A DNA stretch of 64,000 bases from NCBI GenBank assembly GCA_027946365.1, contig JAPEUQ010000010.1, positions 1-64,000 of the forward strand, given 5' to 3'. The translations under genes and the position numbers were made by a program. This DNA is from Kalmusia sp. IMI 367209. Taxonomy: Eukaryota > Ascomycota > Dothideomycetes > Pleosporales > Didymosphaeriaceae. Positions 23,040 through 35,118 of the stretch are shown here, piece by piece. The notes under the pieces are model-generated. The model searched no databases, was not told the DNA's origin, and saw only the letters and a program-made list of their open reading frames with translations. Within the stretch, counting starts at the first letter, position 1. Each line of letters starts with the position of its first letter.

Positions 23040-25880
23040 TTTATATTATCTATTAAGTAGTATTATAAATATATAGTAATTACTATATAATTAAGATAAT
23101 TACTAACTTAATTACTAAATCTTAAAATATAATTAGTGTTAGTAATTAGTAATTAAAATTTTTTAAAATATAATTAGTAATTAGTAATTAGTAATTATCT
23201 TAATTATATAGTAATTACTAAATTACTAAATTAGTAATTAAGACTAAAAATATTAAGATAATTAGGTTTTTTTATAAATTTTTAAATTATAGTACTATCT
23301 TTATCGACTATAAAAGTTATAGCTAATATATATAAAAACCTAGCTTATTATAATAAAATATATTAATTATTCAATTATATAAAGAGTTTTTTTATACTAT
23401 AATCTAAAACGTCTAGTATATAAATAAAATTACTTTATATTTTAACTATACTAGTGTTATATAGTATATATAAGTTAATCTATTACTATAAATAGTAAAG
23501 TAGTATAAGATTTAATAAAAATATACTATATTAATAGTAATTAAAATAATATATAATATCTAAAATATAGATATTATAAAGTACTTTATATAGTTTAGAT
23601 ATAATTTAAATTATAGTAGTTACTTATTTAGATATTAAGTTATTTTAATTTTTAAAACTACTACTTTTATAGATAACTCTAAAGGGACATAAAATACTTT
23701 TATAAAAAGTATATACTAAAACTAGTATTATAAATAAAATAATAAATCTATTATATATATTTTAATCATCGAAAGACTATACGTAGTATAAAGGATAGTA
23801 AACTAAAAAGATAGTAGTAGTTTCCTCCTACTTTTCTAACTTAAAAGGCGTTTTAAAAGGTATTAATAGTAAAGGTGTGTATAATAAATCTATTTTATAT
23901 ATTTAAAATAGTCGGGTAGATTAAGCTATAATCTATTAAAATTAGTATAATAGTATAACTAGTTAGCTAAAAACTTAATATAGTTAAAAAGACTACCCTA
24001 AGTAAATATCTTCCAAAGGCTACTTTAAGATACTTTTTAAAAATTATTAAAAACTAATAACTAGGAGTGTTAATTTAATTAGTAAAAATATACTAGTAGG
24101 TAATATTAAATATAGTTCTTAGTATAATTTATATTATATAAAAATTATAGTAATCACTTAATTAGATAAGCTAAAATAATTTTTTTTTTAAAAAGTTTAA
24201 ATTTTACTAAACGTTATAATCTAGGAATCATCAATTTTAAAAAAGTAAAAAAGTAAAAGATAAAAGAAAAAATAGAGAAAAGTAGTTTACATAATAAAAA
24301 TAGTTAAAAAAAAAAAAAAGAAAATAAACTAAAATATAATACTTTAGTCTATATTAGTGTTATAAAATTTAGTAACTAAACATTACTTAGTATTATTATA
24401 TAATTAAGTTAGTATTACTAAGTAATTACTATTTACTAATTACTCAATTACTAAATTTAGTAATTGAGAGAAAGTTTAAAAATTTACATTTTTAAATATT
24501 TAAAATATTAAACTTATATAATATAGTATATTTATTATAAATTTTAATTTATAATTTTTCTAGAATTATATTAGTACTTATAATAAATACTTTTCTATTT
24601 TTTTCACGTACTTAGAAAATTTATAAAATGAAAAAAGTAAAATATTAAAGAAAAGTTATATAACTCTCCTATTTATAAAGTTTTTAAAAGTTTCTCAGTT
24701 ACTATTTTAGTAATTTAGTAATACTAACTCAATTATATAGTAATTAAGTAATTACTAAAAATTTATAATACTAAGTAGTAGTAACTATAGTATATAGTTT
24801 AGAAATTATCTTAAGTTTTTTCATATTTTAAAGTTGACGATTCCCTAGATTCTAACATGTAGTAAAAATTTTACTTTTTAAAAAAATTCATTTTAGCTTA
24901 CCTAATTGGGTAATTATTATAATTCTTATATAATATAAGTCGTGTCAAGAAGCTTATTATTTTCTATCTACTAGCGTACTTTTAGTAATCGAATTACGAC
25001 TTTTAATTAATAGTTTTCGATATATTTTAGAAAGTGTCTTAAAGTAGCCTTTAGAAGATACTTACTAAAGTAGTCTTTTTAATTATATTAAGTTTCTAGC
25101 TAACTAGTTATACTATTATACTAATTTTAATAGATTATAGCTTAATCTTAAGTACTATTTTAGATATATAAAATAGATTTATTATTTTATTTATAATACT
25201 AGTTTAGTATATACTTTTTATAAAAGTATCCTACGTCCTTTAGAGTTATTTATAAAAGTATTAGTTTTAAAAATTAAAATAACTTAATATCTAAATAAGT
25301 AACTACTATAATTTAAATTATATTTTAACTATATAAAAGTACTTTATAACTTTTATATTTTAGATATAGTATATTATTATAGAATCTATTTATAAACTAT
25401 ACTTTTTATTAAAAATCTTAGCCTCTTAGAACTTTATAATAGAAATCTATCTTATTACTCTATTATTTATAATATTTCTACTAAATATAGTAATAATAAT
25501 AAGTTTTAACTTATTAAAAAGTATAATCTAGTAAATATATTTAGAAAAGATGAATAGAATAATCTAAAAACTTCTTTTAATTATTTTAAACTAGACTTTA
25601 ATAATTATAAGCTATAAACTTTATAGTCGATAAAGATAGTACTATACTATAATAATTATAAAAGAAATCCTAATAATTCTAGAATTTTAGACTTAATTAC
25701 TAATTTAGTAATTTAGTAATTACTATATAATTACTAAATTCTTATTTAGTAATTAGTTTTAGTAATTAGTAATTAAGAATTTAGTAATTAGTAATTAGTA
25801 ATTAGTATTTACTTAGTAATACTATTTAGTAATACTAAGTAATACTAAGTAATATTTAATTACTAAATTTTGCAATACTA
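23040..25880. repeat. 2.8 kb imperfect palindrome (foldback)
   Basis: The left arm (about 23291-24240) and right arm (about 24830-25643) are inverse complements over most of their length. An exact landmark is agtactatctttatcgacta at 23291-23310 and its complement at 25624-25643. Another is the ctaggaatca/ttccctag pair near 24225 and 24845. Arrays of taattactaa-type palindromic motifs bound each arm (about 23070-23260, 24365-24480, 24690-24790 and 25690-25875). This fits two copies of one AT-rich element inserted head to head, or a single foldback element with long TIRs. It sits within Gypsy pol/gag remnants. No ORF survives. Confidence 0.75.
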
Positions 25881-26789
25881 CTATTAAGTATATCTAGAGC
25901 GTATAAGTAATATAGATATTTTAATATTAGACTCTAATTTATTTTAGTTTTAGAAGCTTAACTCTTTTAATAAATTATAAGTTTATCTTTATAGTAATCC
26001 TTTAACTAATTAAACTAATATTAATTTAGAGATTAAAAATAGTTTAAAGTTATTATTCTAGGCCTATATTCTTAGCTATACTATATATACGTTTTATGCC
26101 TAGTAGAATATATATTAGTAGGTACCTTACTATCCCTAAATTATTAGTAAGGCTTAACCTTTTCCCGTCTTATTAATTTATATAGGGATTTAATTTAGGT
26201 TACTACTTTAGTATTTATTTACGTAGTAGCTAATCTTATTATATCTATAGTATATAATATTTCTTTATTAAAAGACTTACTTCTATTATTAAATATTTAA
26301 TAATTTAGTATAGCCTCTTTATATTTTATCTTTAATACGTGGCGGCTATACTATTCCTATATTAATAATATATGGCGTAGATTCTACTTAAGTATAGAAT
26401 CTAACGTAATAAGGTCTTCTCTTATAATAGATATTTAATAATAGTTAGTAATTATTCTTTATAGCTTAGATCTTAATTTTAAGAAAAGGTGTTATACCCT
26501 TTATTCCTTAGTATAAGGTATAAGTTAATCCTTAATAATATTAAGGTAGATTATAAAAGAATAAACTATTTAGTCCTTCTATTATATAACTTAAATATAT
26601 ATTATAGTTATTTTTAAACTACGATTTACTAGATTAGAAAGTAAGTTAAGTATATACTACTTAAAATATTTTTAGATAGATGTCTCCCCTTAGTTTTAAA
26701 GATACGTTTATAATATATATATTATAACTTTTAAAATTACCTCCTAAGTACTATATTACCTAAATAACTTTATCCACGTCTAGTAAGAA
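25881..26789 (-). other. degraded Gypsy-like sequence, no legible gene
   Basis: TA-rich DNA between the foldback and the gag-plus-LTR unit. From position it is probably the gag-pol middle of the minus-strand Gypsy element, but I cannot read a domain. Confidence 0.4.
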
Positions 26790-27264
26790 TTCTTATAATA
26801 GGAGATAAAATACTATCTTATATAAATAAAAGAATTTATAGTATTCCTTTAAATTTCTATCTTTATATTTAGCTAGATCTTTAGATTTAAGCGTACGTTT
26901 ATTATATATTAGTAGAAGTATTCTAGGTATATTCTATTTATATATATTAATACTTTAGGTTTTAGCCTCCTTAGTAGGAGTAGTTAGACTAGAAGTTTAA
27001 TTTAAATTTTAAGTTCTATAATTTTAGCCTTAAAGGCGCGTAGTTATTATAGGGCGTAAAGTTTATCACGTCTCCTTTTAATAGCTAAGATACGCTCTTC
27101 TAGCGTTAAAGGAGGGCTATAATTATATATATATTATTTTTCTTTTATATACTAGATTAGAGTATCTTTATTATCTTAAAAGGTTATAGATAAGATTTAT
27201 CCTTTACTTACTACTTATATAACTTTTAAAGCTATTTTTAAACTATTATAACTAAAATATTATT
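26790..27264 (-). mobile_element. Gypsy gag-region remnant, copy 1
   Basis: About 475 bp that recurs almost base for base at 29430-29909, each time directly left of an LTR in minus orientation. Position after a 5' LTR suggests gag. The minus-strand reading has YIINVRLNLKI-like gag character, but this is weak. Confidence 0.5.
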
Positions 27265-27487
27265 ATATAAGGTCTAGTTATAAATAATAGTATATACTTT
27301 ATACTAGAATTAATAGTAAAAGGATGACTCTAGTTATATTAAGTAAATAATACTTAAATTCCTAAAGAAAGTATATAGTATAGGTTTTATATAGCTTATT
27401 TACTTAGCTTCCTTAGCGTACTAGACCCTATTAATTCTAGCGTGATATGCCTTAATATTATAGTAACTTTATAATGTCTTCGTTATA
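27265..27487 (-). repeat. Gypsy LTR copy B (minus orientation)
   Basis: Inverse copy of the LTR at 20634-20856. Together with 26790-27264 it forms a unit duplicated at 29430-30132. Confidence 0.7.
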
Positions 27488-29034
27488 TACTTCTTATCTT
27501 TAAGATAATATATCTAGTAAATATAGTATATTTTACCTAGACTTTATTTATAAAGAATAGCTCTTATTAACTAGTATTTAGTACTACTTATTATTAGTAA
27601 ATTTACCCTTAGAGTAGTTACTAAGGTACTTAATATATATAAGCTTATAGTTAATAGTTATTATATAGATATTAAGATAATTTTAGAGAGATATTAGAAG
27701 TAATTAGAGATTAATAGCGCTAGTTATTACTAGATAGAGATAGAGATGGGAAATTAAATAAATTTTAATAATAAAAGAGTAAGTTACTTATAAATTTAAA
27801 AAAAAATAGTATTAGGAGAAGGAGAAATTAAGATAGGAAACTATTTATAGGCCTATATAGTCTAAAACTTTTAATATATAATTATAGTTTTTATCTTCAT
27901 CGCCACTATAGATAGTGAAAGGAGGTAAGAAACTAAAGAATAGTTTTCTCTTATCCTAGCTTTTATCCTAAGTTTAGAAGTACTACCCTATTAACTAAAT
28001 AGAGAAATCTCCTTTATATAGTTTAAATAGATATTTAGATATTAGTTACTATAGCTATTACTAGATAGGACTTAATAGGACTAGTTAATCTCTAATCTAT
28101 TCTTTTAAAATAAAAGAGATTCTAGAAGGGGAATAATATTATAATATAATATTATTAAGAGGTATTAGATAGTAATTAGTAGTTAGAGGTCCTATATATC
28201 TCTAATTACTAAGAGAAGAATAATATTTAATAACTTACTCTACGCTTTATATAGATAGATTATATATCTTAATAACTAGAGTACTATAATTAAGAAGGAT
28301 CCATTATCTTATAACTAGGAGATAAAAGGGATCTACTATATAGATATAATCTAGTAGTGATTTATTTACTTTCTACTATATAATATATTATATTATTAAT
28401 TATTATACTAAATCTATATTATTTACCTAGTAATCTAACATTTTATTATTAATATTTATTAAATAATTAGGTTACTTTAGTTAAATATTATTAATTAACT
28501 CAGCGTCTTTAGTATTAGGTCGATTTTTTCCTAGATTCCCTATAGATAGTATAGAATTAGAGTTATATAAACTAGTATAACTAGTTTACTTAATTTATAA
28601 ATTAGTATTAGTCTACTAGAATTATTAAATTAGATATAAATGTACTTATTTAAATAAATTAAAGATTAGATAAAGTAGCTAAATTAGTAATTTTAGTATT
28701 AAAAGTATATAGAAAGAACTTTTCTATATTTTAAAGCGCTAGGCTTATAACTATAAAGGAAAAAAATAAGTTAAAATTACTATAATTTAGTAAGTAAATT
28801 AATTAGATTACTATATAAGAAAAGGTTATCTACTTAACTAATATATATATAAGAGCTTAGAGAGAAATATTTTAAGCTTTATATAATATTTTAGAAGCTT
28901 ATGTTTTAAGGTTATAAGTTATATAATTTCAAAATGACGCTTAGTCTATAGTACTTAATAGAGCCTTATTCCTTAATAGGTTTTTATTATAGGTTATAAT
29001 AGCTATAAGTGGTTTATAGCTAAAGGGGAGATTC
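27488..29034. other. RIP-degraded DNA, no gene seen
   Basis: TA-rich sequence with several short inverted stretches (for example attagagat motifs near 27700 and 28200). It ends in a purine tract (taaaggggaga, 29021-29031) before LTR copy C. I see no coding relic. Confidence 0.5.
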
Positions 29035-29259
29035 TATAATAAAAATATTATATAAAGTTACTATAGTATTAAGATATATTATACTAGAATTAATAGGGTC
29101 TAGTATACTAAGAAAGCTAAGTAAATAAGTTATATAAAATCTATACTACGCGTTTTCTTTAGAAAAGTTAAGTATTATTTATTTAATATAACTAGAGTTA
29201 TCCTTTTACTATTAATTTTAGTATAAAGTATATACTATTATTTATAACTAGACCTTATA
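29035..29259 (+). repeat. Gypsy LTR copy C (plus orientation)
   Basis: About 225 bp, similar to copy A and likewise preceded by a polypurine tract. Confidence 0.7.
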
Positions 29260-29429
29260 TTAATAATCTATTATTTAGAACTCTAACTACTTATTATCTA
29301 GTTATCTTATAATAATACTTAATAAAAATAACTAAATTATTTATATAATTAGTCTTACTTCCCTATTATTACTCCTATTTAAGAACTAACCCTAGATCCT
29401 ATTAAGACTAGCTACCTCGATAGGACTTA

Positions 29430-29909
29430 ATAAATTCTTATAATAGAAGATAAAATACTATCTTATATAAATAAAAAAATTTATAGTATTTTTTTAAATT
29501 TTTATTTTTATATTTAGTTAAATCTTTAGATTTAAGTATATATTTATTATATATTAATAGAAGTATCCCTAGTATATTTTATTTATATATATTAATATTT
29601 TAAGTTTTAGCCTCCTTAGTAGAAGTAATTAAGCTAGGAGTTTAATTTAAGTTTTTAAGTTTTATAATTTTAGTCTTAAGGGCGTATAGTTATTATAGGA
29701 CATAAAGTTTATCACGCCTCCTTTTAATAATTAAGATACACTCTTTTAGTATTTAAAAAGAGCTAAGATTATAGATATACTATTTTTCTTTAATATATTA
29801 AATTAAAATATTTTATTATTTTAGAAGGTTATAGATAAGGTTTATCCTCTATTTACTACTTATATAACTTTAAAGTTATCCTTAAACTATTATAATTAAA
29901 GTATTATTA
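29430..29909 (-). mobile_element. Gypsy gag-region remnant, copy 2
   Basis: Matches 26790-27264, including aaagtttatcacgcctcctttt and the tcttatataaataaa segment. Differences are mostly transitions, as RIP would make. Confidence 0.5.
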
Positions 29910-30132
29910 TATAAGATCTAGTTATAAATAATAGTATATATTTTATACTAAAATTAATAGTAAAAGGATAACTCTAGTTATATTAAGTAAATAATACTTA
30001 ACTTCCCTAAAGGAAGCACGTAGTATAGGTTTTACGCAGCTTATTCACTTAGCTTTCTTAGCGCATTAGACCCTATTGATCCTAGCGCGATATGCCTCAA
30101 CACCATAGCAACTTCACGATGTCCTCGTTACA
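29910..30132 (-). repeat. Gypsy LTR copy D, edge of the AT-rich block
   Basis: The best preserved LTR copy. On the minus strand it begins TGTAACGAGGACATCGTG at 30132. Its right part keeps normal G and C while its left part is RIPped. Ordinary-composition DNA starts at 30133, so this LTR is the isochore border. Confidence 0.75.
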
Positions 30133-30283
30133 CCGAGCCACTTAAGGTAGAGTGATAACCCCGTGTAATACACGACTCATAGTGTCCGTAAGTGGAGGGG
30201 AAAGTAGTACCGCTACGCTACTATTAAAGCAATCGAGTGTTTTATCCTGGATAAGCTTCCTTTACATAAGCTTTGTTTCATCA

Positions 30284-30830
30284 TTAATGCACTCCTTCGA
30301 CTGGTTCTCCCCCAATGGGACCCCAAACACTCCTCTCAATCAAATACTCGATCTTTCCATCCCCATCTACCTTCCCAAACATGAAACTCTCGAAAAAAGT
30401 CTCGCTTCCATCGACTTTGATAGTGCCCGTCATCCGTGCAGCAAGCTGGTCACCATCGCGAAGGAACTCATTCCTATTGTCCCAATCATCAGTGTCCGCT
30501 GATAAATCACGTATAGAACTAGATTAGAATTCGGGGACTCATTATGGAGCGGACTATTCACACAATACAGGCTCCGTACCTCTGACTTGGTGCTGTAGGC
30601 AAGGAGGGAGAGGACACTCACACGACCGGTTCATAATGGCTGATCTTTCCCCTCCATTCATCCAAACTCTTCACGTACGCTTCGTACTCGAGTTTCTGCC
30701 CATTCATGACATGGTAAAACGATTGGACTACGGTAGCCTCAGCAAAGGCTTTCGAGTCGCCCATGTCGCTTGTCAAAGCGCCTTTCATGGCGCGTTGGAA
30801 TCCCTCCTTCGTGCTCGTATATTCTGCCAT
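30284..30830 (-). CDS. NTF2/SnoaL-like small protein
   Basis: Two exons, 30830-30622 and 30518-30284, joined across a 103-bp GT-AG intron, give 147 aa starting MAEYTSTKEGFQRAMKGAL. I chose ATG 30830 because the longer reading upstream begins with TTG. The sequence has the helix-then-sheet layout of the NTF2-like/SnoaL fold: helical start with FAEATVVQSFYHVMNG, then a beta-rich C-terminal half (GTIKVDGSETFFESFMFGK, IEYLIERSVWGP). Fungal members are mostly uncharacterised small enzymes or ligand-binding proteins. No signal peptide. It is the first gene after the transposon block, its stop only 150 bp from the LTR, so silencing could spread into it. Family call is by pattern. Substrate unknown. 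Confidence 0.7.
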
Positions 30831-31673
30831 CGTATACAACAAATGAGCAAATGATTCTGCGATTGTGAGGGGGGGAACGAGAGAGGGACGTTGATGGAAA
30901 GGAGATGGGAAGTAAGAATGATGAAACTGTTATGGGCCATGTGGTGGGAGGGGAACGTTAGTGGTGGTGGCTTGGTGTAGGATGCGCTAAGAGGGCGTAA
31001 CGTGTTAAGGCTTACATTCTAGTACAGCAACGTCGATCCGCGACAAACGAGTCTTAGCGCAAGCTTCACTCGATTTCCTGGAATGGCAAAGGTTGCGGGG
31101 AAGCTTCATTATAGTAGTCACAATTGAGTAGGAGGATATCGAAGTTGTGTTTCTCAGTGCCTACATGTGTAGAGAGGGTTTACGAGTGGTCATCTCGACT
31201 ATTTCTCGGAGGATTTCGACGTCGAAAGAGAGTAACAACGGAATATTGCATAGGCGGAGATACCCGAAGAATGCCTGCAGGTGAGAAGCAGAGACCATGG
31301 ATGGCGAGGCGTCTAAAATGGTGCAAGTTGTCCATAAGATTAGTACACGACAACCACAGCACGACAAACGGGGTATGCGCCCAGTGCAAAAGGGTTGAGA
31401 CAGTGTTGTGCATCTAGGGATAGCTCATCTTACAATGAGCCCCCAAACTTTTAATCTAGTACTATAGGAGGCGTGTGTTGAGGAAATCGAGGGTCAATGC
31501 GACGATGGCCTCATGCTCGTAAGGTGAGAGAGACTAAAGACCACATTCCTATGGTAACATGCCGAGCATGCCATCTCTGAACGCCGAACCATGCTGTATG
31601 CAGATAAATCATTAAAAACTTCTGATGGTGGAGGTCCGACGTCTCCAATCCGTTCCCCTAGTCATCAACACAC
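30831..31673. other. intergenic, no gene seen
   Basis: About 840 bp between the NTF2-like gene start and the MYG1 stop. Short overlapping ORFs on both strands near 31120-31420 have no recognisable motif and shadow each other, so I do not call them. Confidence 0.6.
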
Positions 31674-32855
31674 TTAGAAGTCGCAAGCTTTCTTGGCCAT
31701 GGCTAAAGCGCCGTCGAAGGTCTTGTTACCGCCAATGAAGCCAGCGGCATGGACGAAAACACCACCGGGAATGCCGGACACCTCGGAGAGTTGCTCGTCG
31801 CGGACGCCCTTCCAGGGGTCAGGTAAGTCTTTGCGGTTCTGGAAGCCGCCGTTCTCCTTGCTGACGGCGCGGATGCGCCACTTGCTGTCTGGCTCTGTGC
31901 TCTCTGGGAAAAGTACGTAGAGAACATGAGGCGCAACGCCCTCTGGAATGGGCGACTCCTTCTCCAACGTGTACAGATGATCAGCCCAAGGCATTCCATC
32001 TGGCAGGACCAGGATACGGCCCTGAGGGTCATACTGCAAGCGATCCTCGTAAGCCCTCTTAACAGCCTGTCGAGCAGGTAACCAAGCGTTTGCGCGGTCG
32101 GTGAGTTCAAGCAGGAACTGCTCTCCAACAAAGACCGAAGCCTTGGCGAAGCGGGCATCCTCTTCGGCTTGCAGTTGCTCCTTACTCTTGCTCGCATCGG
32201 CGCCCTTTGACGTTCCGTAGTTGAGCCTGTTGACCACGCTGGCAATGCTGAAGCCGCGGTCCTCAAACTTCTTTTCTAGACCCGCCTTTTCCACATCCTT
32301 GGGCGCGAAGACATTTACACCATTGTCGTTCGCGTCAAACGCCTCTATGAAGTCGGTGTAGATCTTCTCGTACAGCATGTCCAAGTCAGCACCGGGCGCG
32401 AGGCCCGTCACAGCTGCGATGATATCCTTGCCAAAGTGCATGTACACGAGCCCGGCAGAGGACAGCTTGGTGGCATGGCCGGGGAAGGTGGTGGTGAAGT
32501 CGCGCTGGTGATGGTCGAAGTGCCTCTGGTTCTCATCATACGTGGCGCCTACGTCGACGACGGTGTGGCAGGTCTTGAGCACTTCGGGGTCGCGCGTGCG
32601 GACGAGGGGCGAGTCCGCATACGTGGGCAGCAGACGCAGCATGGAGACAGCGAGGGCTTCGTCTGCGTGGAAATGGCCGCTATGCGTCCCGATCAGCGGG
32701 CCGTCCATCTTGAGCTTTTTGGCGGGGCTCTCGGTGGTCATGGTGGTGGCCGTTGAACGCGATTGCAGGGAAGGTGCGAGTCGCCGGGCAGGGCAAGTGC
32801 GCAGTGTGGAGGAGGAAGGTGCGACGCGGGACAGAGTGGTCCTCAGAGCAGTCAT
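31674..32855 (-). CDS. MYG1: MYG1 family protein (UPF0160 exonuclease-like)
   Basis: Single exon of 393 aa. A positively charged, Ser/Arg-rich first 40 residues suggests mitochondrial targeting. Met39 (MTTESPAKKLKMDG) would start a cytosolic or nuclear form, since MYG1 in other eukaryotes is found in mitochondria and nucleus. The MYG1 domain opens with GTHSGHFHADEALAVSML and continues with VRTRDPEVL, VVDVGATYDE, RHFDHHQRDF (the DHH-like metal motif), KLSSAGLVYMHFG and, near the end, GVFVHAAGFIGGNKTFDGAL. All family landmarks are present at normal length. MYG1 proteins act as 3'-5' RNA exonucleases that coordinate nuclear and mitochondrial RNA handling. Divergent to ICE2, with 844 bp between the two ATGs. 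Confidence 0.95.
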   Translation of the reverse strand: MTALRTTLSRVAPSSSTLRTCPARRLAPSLQSRSTATTMTTESPAKKLKMDGPLIGTHSGHFHADEALAVSMLRLLPTYADSPLVRTRDPEVLKTCHTVVDVGATYDENQRHFDHHQRDFTTTFPGHATKLSSAGLVYMHFGKDIIAAVTGLAPGADLDMLYEKIYTDFIEAFDANDNGVNVFAPKDVEKAGLEKKFEDRGFSIASVVNRLNYGTSKGADASKSKEQLQAEEDARFAKASVFVGEQFLLELTDRANAWLPARQAVKRAYEDRLQYDPQGRILVLPDGMPWADHLYTLEKESPIPEGVAPHVLYVLFPESTEPDSKWRIRAVSKENGGFQNRKDLPDPWKGVRDEQLSEVSGIPGGVFVHAAGFIGGNKTFDGALAMAKKACDF

Positions 32856-32925
32856 CCACCTGCTCTCAGGTGGTTTTAATTTTCAATTTTTTTTCCCCCC
32901 AAAGGACAAGAATAAATGGCGGTGC

Positions 32926-32956
32926 AGGGCTGGGGCTGGGGCTGGGGCTGGGGCTG
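32926..32956. repeat. GGGGCT hexanucleotide tract upstream of MYG1
   Basis: About five GGGGCT units, 70-100 bp upstream of the MYG1 ATG. Four or more G-runs in a row could form a G-quadruplex on the plus strand. The complementary strand would be in the MYG1 5' UTR or promoter. Confidence 0.8.
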
Positions 32957-33699
32957 GAGTTGGCACGCACGGGTGGACAGGCTCAGATGTGGCGTGGGTG
33001 CCCGCTGGATCTGCAGGGCGCTACGCAGCATTGGGCAAGCGAGCAGCCTCCACCATGTCGACACCAGAAACTTGTCCTTTTGAATTTCTTTGCCCGCAGT
33101 CCGGCTGCTGCGAGGACCTGCAAACGCACGCAACATTCCCGCAACCTACCTCTACCCCGGTGAGTCTCCATCTCCACGCATCGCTCCCACAGCGTCCCAC
33201 CTCTCGCGGGCGCACTGTGCGAGTCCAGCGCGATCCCGGCTCCCGCACGCGACATCATCCCAGCGTCTTGAGCCAATCGCCCCGGCCGTGCCTCGGTGCC
33301 TGCGTGCCTGCTGCGTGCCTGTCCGCGAGCCTGGCAGCCAAGCTGCGTGCCTTGGACTCCAGAGGCCGCCAAACTCGACCGTCGTCCGTGGTCATAGACC
33401 ACCTCCCACAGCTTCCCCACGCTCTCTGCGCACGCGCAACCGCTGTGGAGCGACCGCCTTCTGACACGTGAAGATAGCCAAGCACGAGCACGTCGCCAGA
33501 AATCCGACACACCACGCCACGCCCGCCTCAACGGCCACAACCACCCACCACCCGCCTCCCTCCTGCTGCTTCGTCTGATCGTCTCCGCCCTCCCGCGCGC
33601 AAGCTGCGCGTCGTACGCGCGCGTTTCACCCCTCTGCCGCCGTAGTGCACGTCAGAAGCCGAGCTCGTTCTGTGCGAGCTTGGCGAGGACGGCGTGCAG

Positions 33700-35118
33700 A
33701 TGTGGCTCATCAGGGCCCTCTCGTCCACGTCCTTCCTCGGCGCCATAGTGTTTACCATTCCCTTGGCCTTCGACATCGGCGGCCGGACATGTGGACTTGC
33801 CTTCTCGCTGTCCCTTAGCTCCTACTACTTTGTATATTCGGCTCTGCGCCTGGCCACGCCGGCCCACTCAAGATTCAGATGGGCGTTATGCCAACTCTTC
33901 GCGTGGACACAGTGGCTGATGATAGGGACGTTGCTGATATGGAGCCTGAACAAATTCTCCGTCGACTCGGACAACAGCTCTGGGTGGGTCGAGCGGACGT
34001 TTGGCGGGAAGAGGTCCGAGGACACGAGCGTCTATGAGTGGATTTTTGGCGTCGACGGGCTCCTGGAGACGGTGACGATTGGCACATGGGACAATGTCTT
34101 GAGATACAGCACCCCCGTCTTCCAGGTCCTCGAGGGGTTCTGTAGCTTGTTGGTCATTCAGGCTCTCGGCCAACTCACAAGGTGGGTAGTAAATGGAGAG
34201 AGGGGCGACAGCTGGATGGTGAGTTCCGTTGCAGATTCTTCAGAGCTCGGTTGACACTATCGCAGATCGGCCTACTGATCACCTCGGCCTCCATCATCTC
34301 ATCGTCGGTCTACTTTCTCTGGCGGATAACTACGTTCCCCGAGATCAGCAACGTGGACGCAATTCTTATCGGTGTAGCCATCACCACCGCTATATTCTTA
34401 TGCGCATGGGGCATAGTCAGTGGGAAAGGCAATCCCGTAGAGTCATCTCTGCTGGTACGTTGGTTCCATGTTCCTTCGAACCTCCAGCTAATGTCCCCAG
34501 TTCGCCTATGTCACTCTATGCATCTACCAGATCTTTACAGACTACCAACCTGCGCCTGGCTCCGCTGCCGCAGACGCACCCTCAGACCCGGCCTTACCTC
34601 CCCTTCCTCCGATAATAATGGCCTCGTATACGACGCTCCTTCACGCACTCGGATCTCTGCCGACGATCATGCACACAGCCTTCAACCTTATGGTTGGAGC
34701 TGTCATGACAATCTCCCTGAGCGTCATCATTTCGCTGGCCTATCGCGTCTTCGTTCTATACGCAGCCGCCCGCATTATTCCCGCCATCAGGGAGAGTGGC
34801 GCTAGAGCCTTGTCGGAAGAACCGAGTCTTGACGATGACGACGATACAACCAAGATCCTGGGCTTTCTCACTTGGTTCAGTCCAAGTATCATAATAGCTG
34901 TTTATACAAGCTTGCTGATGCAACATTTTGCAAGTGGAAATGGTGACGCAAACGGAAGCGCAGTGCAGGGTGAATGGTGGAAAAACCAAGGGGGTGAGAC
35001 AGGAGGAAATCTCTGGCGCTGGGTTAATCTCGCCATTACAATGGCTGTATATGCCATTGAACTGAAGATGTCAAGAGAAGACGACGAAGGGCGACTTTCG
35101 CACTGGAAAACCGACTGA
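33700..35118 (+). CDS. ICE2: ICE2 family ER membrane protein
   Basis: Three exons (33700-34218, 34266-34454, 34501-35118) with 47- and 46-bp introns give 441 aa. Start ATG 33700 (MWLIRALSSTSFLGAIVF). A reading from GTG six bases upstream is not needed. At least eight hydrophobic segments are visible (for example FLGAIVFTIPLAF, LITSASIISSSVYFLW, AILIGVAITTAIFLCAWG, FNLMVGAVMTISLSVIIS), as in the polytopic Ice2 family (Pfam ICE2). In yeast, Ice2 keeps cortical ER structure, supports ER inheritance and helps channel neutral lipid into phospholipid synthesis at ER-lipid droplet contacts. The loop after the fourth segment is Pro/Ala-rich (PAPGSAAADAPSDPALPPLP). The gene appears intact. Confidence 0.93.

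Noticed and set aside
32542..33471. Long plus-strand frame opposite MYG1 (about 309 codons)
   Set aside because: It is antisense to the MYG1 N-terminus and promoter in GC-rich DNA. Composition alone keeps it open, and it has no motif.
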